Assembly: GCA_007118555.1 (NCBI GenBank)
Contig: SKRJ01000267.1
Span: forward strand, 1-20,044
DNA length: 20,044 bases
Direction of reading: 5' to 3'
DNA from: Anaerolineae bacterium
Lineage (GTDB): Bacteria > Chloroflexota > Anaerolineae > UBA1429
Positions within the stretch are counted from its first letter, which is position 1; each line of letters begins with the position of its first letter. A program made the position numbers and the translations under genes. This document shows positions 7,559-13,029 of the stretch, piece by piece. The notes under the pieces are model-generated. The model was not told the origin of the DNA. It did not search any database and worked only from the letters and a program-made list of their open reading frames with translations.

Positions 7559-7876
7559 CTAGCCGCGCTCGGAATCCAGGTCCACGGCAGCGGCTGCGTC
7601 GGATTCGGCAAAACGCAAAAAGAACCCGATCACCCGCTCCAGGCGCTCTCGCTCGGCCACGCCCGTATCTCCTCGCAAGCACTGCTCGATATGATGGGTC
7701 ATTATGTGCAGGCTCACCTTGTCCAAAGCAGCGCGCACGGCCAAAAGCTGTGCGGCAATCGCCTCACAGTCACGTTCCTCTTCGATCATCCGCTGAATGC
7801 CGCGAACCTGCCCCTCGATGCGCCGCAGACGGGTAAGGCTCTGTTGGCGTTCGCTTTCGGTCGCTCTATCTGTCAT
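7559..7876 (-). CDS. CsoR-family metal/persulfide-sensing repressor
   Basis: This 105-residue all-helical protein belongs to the CsoR/RcnR/FrmR/CstR family (DUF156), tetrameric repressors that release DNA on binding metal, formaldehyde or persulfide. The family stretch TRLRRIEGQVRGIQRMIEEERDC opens the protein. Cys 37, His 62 and Cys 66 have the same spacing (24 and 3 residues) as the Cu(I) ligands of mycobacterial CsoR. This argues for copper sensing over the nickel (RcnR) or formaldehyde (FrmR) branches, though CstR-like persulfide sensing uses the same cysteines. No copper ATPase or chaperone is adjacent; the only partner is trxA. The ATG at 7876 follows GAGGG. It has its own promoter with a dyad at the start site, consistent with autoregulation. 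Confidence 0.9.
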   Translation of the reverse strand: MTDRATESERQQSLTRLRRIEGQVRGIQRMIEEERDCEAIAAQLLAVRAALDKVSLHIMTHHIEQCLRGDTGVAERERLERVIGFFLRFAESDAAAAVDLDSERG

Positions 7877-7906
7877 GCCTGCCCTCGGTATCGTCCGAGC
7901 CTACAC

Positions 7907-7922
7907 CTCACTCTATGGTGAG
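7907..7922. promoter_or_regulatory. Dyad at the csoR-type start site, candidate operator
   Basis: CTCAC (7907-7911) and GTGAG (7918-7922) form a perfect inverted repeat with a six-base centre. It covers roughly +1 to +16 of the transcript predicted from the promoter at 7930-7958. A repressor bound there would block its own promoter, the usual CsoR-family arrangement. The assignment to this regulator is inference. Confidence 0.4.
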
Positions 7923-7929
7923 CGCAGCC

Positions 7930-7958
7930 AGTATAGAGCAGCCCTGGGCCAACGTCAA
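7930..7958 (-). promoter_or_regulatory. Sigma70-type promoter for csoR-like/trxA
   Basis: On the minus strand TTGACG (7958-7953), a 17-base spacer and TATACT (7935-7930) make one of the best matches in the window. The start point is expected near 7923, about 47 bases before the ATG. Confidence 0.7.
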
Positions 7959-8014
7959 ACCGGAACCGGCAGACAACCCCGCGCTCATCACTCTGCTGAA
8001 TCGCATGGGTTGCC

Positions 8015-8034
8015 GCACAGACCATGGTCTGTGC
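8015..8034. repeat. Perfect 20-bp palindrome
   Basis: GCACAGACCATGGTCTGTGC is identical to its own reverse complement with no mismatch and no central spacer. It lies in the intergenic region, 57 bases upstream of the -35 of the minus-strand promoter and 126 bases upstream of the -35 of the plus-strand promoter. There is no T-tract on either side, so a dimeric regulator site is more likely than a terminator. Confidence 0.6.
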
Positions 8035-8131
8035 CAAAAGGTCGTCTGTCCATGTTTTATGTCTATTTATACGGTAGCAAGGTATAGGTAAATGGGTATG
8101 CCGATCGAATCCAACACAAGCGAGCTTTCAT

Positions 8132-8150
8132 GAATTTGTCGAATTTCGTC
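8132..8150 (+). repeat. Tandem GAATTT repeat upstream of the promoter
   Basis: GAATTTGTC (8132-8140) is followed directly by GAATTTCGTC (8141-8150), ending nine bases before the -35 at 8160. Direct repeats in this place are typical of activator sites or UP-element-like tracts, but two copies are weak evidence. Confidence 0.3.
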
Positions 8151-8159
8151 AGACTAAGC

Positions 8160-8188
8160 TTGACTTTATGATCTATTTACGTTATCCT
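8160..8188 (+). promoter_or_regulatory. Sigma70-type promoter for the secreted protein
   Basis: TTGACT (8160-8165), a 17-base spacer and TATCCT (8183-8188) lie about 65 bases upstream of the ATG at 8254. Confidence 0.6.
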
Positions 8189-8253
8189 TCACGCAGAGTT
8201 AATGTAGCTCTTACATTGGCTTGTGCTGGGGCTCTGTTCTACGGGGGGTAGAG

Positions 8254-9423
8254 ATGAGAGAGCAAAAGAGACCGAGTCGCTGGTTTCTGCGAGGAATACG
8301 CATAGCAGTTGCGCTCCTCCTCATTTGGCCGGTGCTTTTGGCGGGCGCCGCCACACCTGTGCTGGCCCTTGATCCGGTGCAAACCGTATCGATGGACGGC
8401 GGCCATGTGGTTTCCTTTTATGGCGTCTACTATGATGTGGAGGCCGGCGCGTCAACCTACTTGTACTTCGTCAGGTCCGGCGCAGCCCCATCCCTGAGCC
8501 ACATCAACATGGAGCTCAAGTGCCCTCCTCCCAACGAGTTTCCTTTCGTAATTCTGGATGCAGGCACCTGGGTCCATCCCAGCATGGCTGCTCTGAATGC
8601 CGGAGAGGGAGCGCCGGAGATGGCGCTGCCAGGGTTGCCCACGTTGAACTCGGGTGGGGGATCGCCAGTGCCCTCCGAGTTTCCCGCTGTTCCCACCCAA
8701 GATCCGACCACGGGTGCAACTGGGATCAAGTTCGATCAAGAACTCGCGGCGGGCGAGACACTTTACTTTTACTTTACCCTCGAAGGGGGCTTTCCCCCGG
8801 GGGCGGTGCGCATTGTCGTCAAGGCGGGCCAAACCCTGCCGGAGGCCTATATCCTTGGCCCGGGCTGTGTTGTCCCCGGCGCGGTGACGGTGTCCTCCTT
8901 TGAGGTGCTGCGCGACAATGATACGTTGCGTTTCAAGTGGACAACCGAGACCGAGATCGACAACCTGGGCTTTGATCTGTTCGCCGTCGAGCCCGATAGC
9001 AACAACTGGCTTCGCATGAACAACGGGCGCATCGCGCCGCAAGGGTTGGGCATCGAACCGCAGGATTACTACTATCAGGCGGAGCGGCCAGGGCTTGCTA
9101 CAGGCGCCGGCTTTTACCTCCGCGCCTACGATCAGGATGGCACTTACGAGAGCTTTGGGCCGGTGCAAGCCATCTACAGCGCATCGGTTCCGGTGCCCAT
9201 TGCGCCCGTACCACCGCCTGCACCGCCGCCCGCACCGAGGGATCGCCCGATCGTCGAACCACGCACGGATCCGGTGCTCTTGCCCGATCCGATAGAGCGT
9301 GATACGCCGGTCATTGTGCCTGTGCTGCCCATCCGAGAGCCCCTTCCGCCCATGCCCGGCCCGATAGCGCCTCGCACTCCTGGTAACCTACGGCCTGGCC
9401 CGATCGTGGGCACGCGCCTTTAA
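8254..9423 (+). CDS. Secreted two-domain protein with proline-rich tail
   Basis: I do not recognise a named family. From the ATG at 8254 (after a GGGGGG tract) it is 389 residues. A Sec signal peptide is clear: basic start KRPSRWFLRGIR, hydrophobic core IAVALLLIWPVLLAGAA, probable cleavage after VLA at 38. Residues 49-207 form a beta-rich domain with motifs such as YLYFVRSGAAPSLSHI, GATGIKFD and ILGPGC. It has Cys 90 and Cys 205, which could form a disulfide. Residues 210-310 resemble the fibronectin-like domain common in secreted proteins of Chloroflexota and Bacteroidota (SSFEVLRDNDTLRFKW, TTETEIDNLGFDLF). Residues 311-389 are a Pro/Arg-rich tail with no transmembrane anchor or LPXTG. An in-frame TTG at 8221 is a less likely start. 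It is monocistronic with its own promoter, and a surface or extracellular structural role is inferred. Confidence 0.8.
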   Translation: MREQKRPSRWFLRGIRIAVALLLIWPVLLAGAATPVLALDPVQTVSMDGGHVVSFYGVYYDVEAGASTYLYFVRSGAAPSLSHINMELKCPPPNEFPFVILDAGTWVHPSMAALNAGEGAPEMALPGLPTLNSGGGSPVPSEFPAVPTQDPTTGATGIKFDQELAAGETLYFYFTLEGGFPPGAVRIVVKAGQTLPEAYILGPGCVVPGAVTVSSFEVLRDNDTLRFKWTTETEIDNLGFDLFAVEPDSNNWLRMNNGRIAPQGLGIEPQDYYYQAERPGLATGAGFYLRAYDQDGTYESFGPVQAIYSASVPVPIAPVPPPAPPPAPRDRPIVEPRTDPVLLPDPIERDTPVIVPVLPIREPLPPMPGPIAPRTPGNLRPGPIVGTRL

Positions 9424-9444
9424 CTCGACATCTACCCCCCCAAA

Positions 9445-9477
9445 CGTGCGCCGTTTCGCTCTGCGAGGCGGCGCACG
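9445..9477 (+). terminator. Strong hairpin after the secreted-protein gene
   Basis: CGTGCGCCG (9445-9453) pairs with CGGCGCACG (9469-9477). A second stem TCGC (9456-9459)/GCGA (9463-9466) nests in the loop. It starts 22 bases after the stop codon. The stem is very stable but no U-tract follows, so it may be a factor-assisted terminator or an mRNA 3'-end stabiliser. Confidence 0.5.
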
Positions 9478-9774
9478 CGCCTTCCCAGGCCTGTTTCCTG
9501 CCGGCTCCTTGTGGCACCGGAAGCCTATGCCAGACCGTAGAGCCAAGTAGCGGTGGCCTATGCCCGCCCTGTTGGCTCCTGCGAAGAGGCAGTCTGATAG
9601 CCACTTTTTCGACACAGGCTGCGAGCTTTGGCGGCCCCGCCCACACGCAGTCCGAGGACTCGATGCCAGTGCGATCTGCCTACGGCTCGCCAGTCACGGA
9701 TAGGCCAACTGGCGCGCGAGAAGGGTGCGGCGACGGATGGTTGCGTGAACGAACGGTACCTCGGCACGGTCCCG

Positions 9775-9804
9775 TTCGCAATGCAGCCCGGATTGTGCTA
9801 TGTT
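9775..9804 (+). promoter_or_regulatory. Probable promoter for the SPFH gene
   Basis: TTCGCA (9775-9780), an 18-base spacer and TATGTT (9799-9804) preceded by TGC, giving an extended -10. It is 32 bases upstream of the ATG at 9837. Confidence 0.45.
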
Positions 9805-9836
9805 GCGGCGATGACATTACCAGAGGAGCGGCCACG

Positions 9837-10724
9837 ATGGAACAACGCACCACATCGACCCTGCGAATCCTGGGCATAGGTGCAGCCCTGGTCTTTGCGC
9901 TAGTACTTGTCTCGTCTTCCTTTACGATCATCGCACCGGGCCATCGTGGCGTAGTGGTCATGCTGGGACGCGTCGAGGAGACGGTGCTCGGCGAGGGCTT
10001 TCATCTGATTGTGCCTCCCATTTTGCGCCAGGCTGTCCCCATGGATGTGCGGACGAAAAAGCTCGAGGTACACGCCGAGGCGGCTTCCTCCGACCTTCAA
10101 TGGATTGATGTGACGGGTGTATTGAACTATCACCTTGATCCTCGAGCCGTCAACGCGCTCTACCAGCAGGTGGGCCTCGACTATGAGAACATTATTATCG
10201 TGCCCGCCATGCAAGAGTCGATCAAGGCGGCGACGGCCCAGTTTCGTGTAGAGCGCATCTTGGTGGAACGCGAGGTCCTTAGAAACATCATCCAAGAAAA
10301 CCTGGCTGCTCGCCTCGCCGCGAACGACATTATGGTTGTCCAGCTATCCTTGTCGAACATCGAGTTCTCGGACGAGTTCAACCTGGCCATCGAGCGCAAA
10401 CAGGTCGCTGAACAGGCCGCACTGCAAAAACAGTACGAGCTGCAGGCCGCCGAGATTGAGGTCGACATTACGTTGGCGCTGGCGGATGGTCAACGCAAAG
10501 CGGCGGTTATCGCTGCAGAAGGGCGTGCCGAGTCGCGTAGAGTAGAGGCCGAGGCCGAAGCTCAGGCACTGCGGTTGATCGCCGAGCAGTTGCGCAACAA
10601 CCCTGATCTCATCAAGTACGAGTGGGCTACACGTCTATCGCCGGGGGTGCGCACCGTGCTCTTGCCGGCGGGGCAGGACATTATTCTGGGAGCGGATACC
10701 CTGGTGGGTTCAACGGGTCCCTGA
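9837..10724 (+). CDS. Membrane-anchored SPFH/band 7 (prohibitin-like) protein
   Basis: SPFH proteins form large ring or cage oligomers on membranes and act in membrane organisation or protease control. From the ATG at 9837 (GAGGAG eight bases upstream) the protein is 295 residues. It has an N-terminal membrane segment (about 10-30, ILGIGAALVFALVLVSSSF) and the SPFH domain from IIAPGHRGVVVMLGRVEETVLGEGFHLIVP through the NIEFSDEFNLAIERKQVAEQ region. A long Ala/Glu/Arg-rich helix (about 190-265) probably forms a coiled coil. The C-terminal segment ends near LPAGQDIILG, as in prohibitins. The frame is open upstream to 9663, but that part lacks a ribosome site and would hide the membrane segment. 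No nfeD or ftsH neighbour is present, so the partner is unknown. Confidence 0.88.
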   Translation: MEQRTTSTLRILGIGAALVFALVLVSSSFTIIAPGHRGVVVMLGRVEETVLGEGFHLIVPPILRQAVPMDVRTKKLEVHAEAASSDLQWIDVTGVLNYHLDPRAVNALYQQVGLDYENIIIVPAMQESIKAATAQFRVERILVEREVLRNIIQENLAARLAANDIMVVQLSLSNIEFSDEFNLAIERKQVAEQAALQKQYELQAAEIEVDITLALADGQRKAAVIAAEGRAESRRVEAEAEAQALRLIAEQLRNNPDLIKYEWATRLSPGVRTVLLPAGQDIILGADTLVGSTGP

Positions 10725-10773
10725 ACGTACCCATGCAGCGCCCCGACAGCATCGTTGCCGAAAAGCGACGACT

Positions 10774-10789
10774 CCAGGCAATTGCCCGG
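10774..10789. promoter_or_regulatory. Dyad overlapping the -35 of the PRPP-synthetase-like gene
   Basis: GGCAATTGCC (10777-10786) is a perfect palindrome. With flanking CC and GG (10774-10775, 10788-10789) it becomes a 16-bp dyad with one mismatched pair. It covers the -35 hexamer at 10782-10787, so a bound protein would exclude RNA polymerase. Confidence 0.35.
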
Positions 10790-10810
10790 CATGGCTGGCT
10801 GTGGTATAAC
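10782..10810 (+). promoter_or_regulatory. Sigma70-type promoter for the PRPP-synthetase-like gene
   Basis: TTGCCC (10782-10787), a 17-base spacer and TATAAC (10805-10810). It is 43 bases upstream of the ATG. Confidence 0.6.
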
Positions 10811-10853
10811 ATGGGTTGTTCGCGCCCTATGATTCAAGGAGTCGCGCCCCAAG

Positions 10854-11834
10854 ATGGATACGGAAGAACGCAACTGGCTTCAGCGCAACCTGCGCTCGTT
10901 CAGCGGCAGTTCACATCCTGAGCTTGCCAAGGACATCACCTCGTACCTGCAGGTACCTCTGTATGAGCACACCACCTCTCGCTTTAGCAACGACAACCTG
11001 TATGTGCAACTCCTGGAGAGCGTACGCAGCAAGGACGTGGTCATTATCCAGTCGTTTACGCCGCCCAGCGTGAGCGACAGTGTCATCGAGCTGCTGATGA
11101 TGCTCAATGCCGCCGCCAGCGCGTCGGCTCGCTCGATCCATGCGGTGATCCCCTACTTTTCCTATGCGCGTTCCGATAAAAAGGACGAGCCGAGGATCTC
11201 GATCACAGGCCGTCTGATGGCCGACCTGATCGCCACCGCCGGCGCCACCCATGTGATGACCATGACGCTGCACTCGCCCCAGGTGCACGGCTTTTTCAGT
11301 GTCCCCACCGACCACCTGACGGCGCGCCCGATTTTCGTGCAGTATTTCCGCCAGCGGGATCTTGGCAACTCGGTGGTCGTGTCGCCGGACATTGGCCACG
11401 CCAAGCGCGCCACGTCCCTGGCCCGTGCGCTGGGCATCGGCGTGGCCGCGGGCGACAAGATGCGCGTTTCAGACACCGAGGTCGTGATGAGCGGCATCAT
11501 CGGCGATATCCGCGGCAAGGACATTATCGTCTTTGACGACGAGATCGCCACAGGCGGCTCGATTCTGGCCCTGGTAGAAGAACTGCGCAAGCACGATGTA
11601 CGCAACATCACACTGGCCTGTACCCACGGCGTCTTTTCCGGTCCGGCCATCGAGATCATGCAGGGACTGGACGTCCACGAAATCGTGACCACCAATACGG
11701 TCCCGATCCCCGAGCACAAGCGCCTGCCCAACATGACGGTGCTCTCGGTGGGCAGCATCTTTGGCGAGGCCATCCGCTGCAACCTGATGGGTCGCTCCGT
11801 GGGCCCCCTCTTTGCCTACTGGCACGACCGCTAA
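10854..11834 (+). CDS. prs: Ribose-phosphate pyrophosphokinase homologue, divergent
   Basis: PRPP synthetase transfers pyrophosphate from ATP to ribose 5-phosphate for nucleotide, His and Trp synthesis. The 326 residues align end to end with the family: FSGSSHPELAKDI, SVRSKDVVIIQSF, VIPYFSYARSDKKDEPRISI, THVMTMTLHSPQVHGFF, the PRPP loop VFDDEIATGGSI (227-238), and LACTHGVFSGPA. Several normally constant positions differ. FSDGE is FSNDN (44-48), ARQDRK is ARSDKK (105-110), DLH is TLH (138-140) and DDxxDT is DDEIAT (228-233). The flexible-loop Lys and Arg survive in DKMR (201-204). It may be a divergent but active enzyme or a regulatory paralogue. An AAGGAG site lies twelve bases before the ATG, slightly far. 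The gene symbol is given by family, not by proven activity. Confidence 0.85.
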   Translation: MDTEERNWLQRNLRSFSGSSHPELAKDITSYLQVPLYEHTTSRFSNDNLYVQLLESVRSKDVVIIQSFTPPSVSDSVIELLMMLNAAASASARSIHAVIPYFSYARSDKKDEPRISITGRLMADLIATAGATHVMTMTLHSPQVHGFFSVPTDHLTARPIFVQYFRQRDLGNSVVVSPDIGHAKRATSLARALGIGVAAGDKMRVSDTEVVMSGIIGDIRGKDIIVFDDEIATGGSILALVEELRKHDVRNITLACTHGVFSGPAIEIMQGLDVHEIVTTNTVPIPEHKRLPNMTVLSVGSIFGEAIRCNLMGRSVGPLFAYWHDR

Positions 11835-11840
11835 GAGAGC

Positions 11841-11856
11841 GTCTGACGCGCCAGAC
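11841..11856 (+). terminator. Small imperfect palindrome after the PRPP-synthetase-like gene
   Basis: GTCTG (11841-11845) and CAGAC (11852-11856) flank a CG-rich centre, giving a 16-bp palindrome with one mismatched pair. It starts seven bases after the stop codon. There is no T-tract and the stem is short, so termination here is only a possibility. Confidence 0.25.
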
Positions 11857-11862
11857 CCGCAA

Positions 11863-11890
11863 TTGCATCAAGCGCGAATGCCCCTATAAT
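11863..11890 (+). promoter_or_regulatory. Sigma70-type promoter for the YchF paralogue
   Basis: TTGCAT (11863-11868), a 16-base spacer and a consensus TATAAT (11885-11890), the only perfect -10 noted in the window. The start codon is 37 bases downstream. Confidence 0.65.
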
Positions 11891-11925
11891 GGCTCTCTGC
11901 GCTGTAAACCAGCTAGGAGAGCCAT
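11889..11925 (+). promoter_or_regulatory. Inverted repeat spanning the start site and ribosome site
   Basis: ATGGCTCTC (11889-11897) and GAGAGCCAT (11917-11925) are perfect 9-bp inverted arms. The left arm begins in the -10 box and covers the likely start point. The right arm covers the AGGAGA ribosome site of the gene starting at 11928. It could be a DNA operator, or an mRNA hairpin hiding the ribosome site if transcription starts early enough. Confidence 0.45.
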
Positions 11926-11927
11926 AG

Positions 11928-13028
11928 ATGCAATCGGCATTGATGCAAGTTGCCCTGATCGGGCTGCCCCTCTCGGGCAAGACCACCCTATGTAGTGCCA
12001 TGACCGCAGGCCGCACCGAGCAGCCTGGCGGGCGTTCGGGCCGCGCCGAGATCAAGAGCGCCGTGGTAGACGTCCCCGACCCACGGGTCGCTGTCCTGGC
12101 CGACCTGTTCAACCCTCGCAAGATCACCTATGCCCAGGTGCGCTTTGACGATATCACCGGTGTGAGCCGCGGCAGCGCCGAGGCCAGCGGCTTTGACACG
12201 CGCCTGCTCGACGCCATGGGCCGCGCCGATGCCCTGCTCCAGATCATTCGCGCCTTTGACGACGATCGAGTGCCCCACCCGGAGCTGACCATCGATCCTG
12301 CCCGCGACGTCGAGATCGTGACGCTGGAGCTGATCATGAGCGATCTGGCCACGGTCGAGCGCCGGCTGGAGCGCATCGCCCAGGGCATGAAAAAGACGCG
12401 GGGTGATGCGCAGGCCAAGCTGCGGGCCGAAGAGGCCCTCATGCGCCGCCTGGCCGACGGCCTGAGCCAGGGGACCGCCATCCGCGACATGGCCCTCAGC
12501 CCCACCGAGCAGATCGCCATTCGGGGCTTTCAGTTCCTGACCGCCAAGCCGACCCTGGTGGTGCTGAATCTGGGCGAGGATGCCGAGCCGCAGACGCCCA
12601 GCGAGTGGGCGGCCCAGCAGCAAGAGGCGCTGGTGCTGGGGATTCGGGCCATGCTCGAGATGGAGATCGCCCAGCTTCCGCCCGAGGAACGGGCCCTCTA
12701 TCTGGAGAGCTATGGCATCGCCGAGCCCAGCCTGAACGTCCTGGTGCGCGAGTGCTATCGCCTGCTGGGGCTCATGTCGTTCTTTACCGTGGGCGAGGAC
12801 GAGGTGCGCGCCTGGACGGTGCGGCGAGGCGCCACCGCCGTCGAGGCCGCCGGCGCTATCCACACCGATCTCGCGCGGGGGTTCATCCGGGCCGAGGTGA
12901 TCGGCTATGAGGAGATGCTCGCCTGCGGCAGCCTGGCCGAGGCCCGCCGCCAGGGCAAGCTGCGCCTGGAGGGCAAGGACTATGTTGTGCAGGACGGCGA
13001 TGTGCTGAGCATCCGGTTCAACGTCTAG
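11928..13028 (+). CDS. Divergent YchF/OLA1-family P-loop NTPase
   Basis: The 366-residue protein has the full YchF layout. It has an N-terminal P-loop domain with GLPLSGKT (12-19), a switch region VRFDDITGVSRGSAE (71-85), and a helical insertion with AFDDDRVPHPELTIDPARDVEIVTLELIMSDL. NLGE (214-217) matches the NxxE base-recognition motif of the ATP-preferring YchF proteins. A C-terminal TGS-like domain (about 282-366) ends VQDGDVLSIRFNV. It departs from true YchF in the P-loop (LSGKT for NVGKS), in DITG for DIAG, and in loss of the GEGLGNQFL stretch (here ASGFDTRLL). Canonical ychF is also in the window, so this is a paralogue and not the housekeeping copy. AGGAGA lies seven bases before the ATG. 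Function unknown; nucleotide-dependent RNA or ribosome binding is inference. Confidence 0.85.
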   Translation: MQSALMQVALIGLPLSGKTTLCSAMTAGRTEQPGGRSGRAEIKSAVVDVPDPRVAVLADLFNPRKITYAQVRFDDITGVSRGSAEASGFDTRLLDAMGRADALLQIIRAFDDDRVPHPELTIDPARDVEIVTLELIMSDLATVERRLERIAQGMKKTRGDAQAKLRAEEALMRRLADGLSQGTAIRDMALSPTEQIAIRGFQFLTAKPTLVVLNLGEDAEPQTPSEWAAQQQEALVLGIRAMLEMEIAQLPPEERALYLESYGIAEPSLNVLVRECYRLLGLMSFFTVGEDEVRAWTVRRGATAVEAAGAIHTDLARGFIRAEVIGYEEMLACGSLAEARRQGKLRLEGKDYVVQDGDVLSIRFNV

Positions 13029-13029
13029 C

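Larger units (their letters stand above)
7877..8253. other. Divergent intergenic region, apparently AT-richer, with promoters and palindromes
   Basis: This 377-base region separates the CsoR-type gene from the secreted-protein gene, and its right part looks clearly richer in A and T than the flanking genes. It holds the minus-strand promoter and dyad (7907-7958), a perfect 20-bp palindrome (8015-8034), a tandem GAATTT repeat (8132-8150) and a plus-strand promoter (8160-8188). No coding frame or RNA gene is recognised. Confidence 0.6.
9424..9836. other. 413-base intergenic region with structured elements
   Basis: No gene is recognised. Besides the hairpin at 9445-9477 it contains an interrupted hairpin with GAGCCAA (9540-9546) pairing with TTGGCTC (9572-9578) and an inner GCGG/CCGC stem. 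A repeated GCCTATGCC occurs at 9523-9531 and 9556-9564. A near-palindrome AGTCC-GA-GGACT lies at 9649-9660, and a promoter at 9775-9804. A 75-codon minus-strand frame (9388-9615) resembles nothing I know and overlaps the hairpin. A small structured RNA or a decayed element is possible. Confidence 0.45.

Noticed and set aside
7797..8087. 96-codon plus-strand frame overlapping the CsoR-type gene and the intergenic region
   Set aside because: It is antisense to the regulator's first codons and runs through promoter elements and the palindrome; no ribosome site or motif.
9388..9615. 75-codon minus-strand frame after the secreted protein, possible transposase remnant
   Set aside because: No transposase motif or terminal repeat could be identified, and it runs through the strong hairpin at 9445-9477 and the end of the secreted gene.
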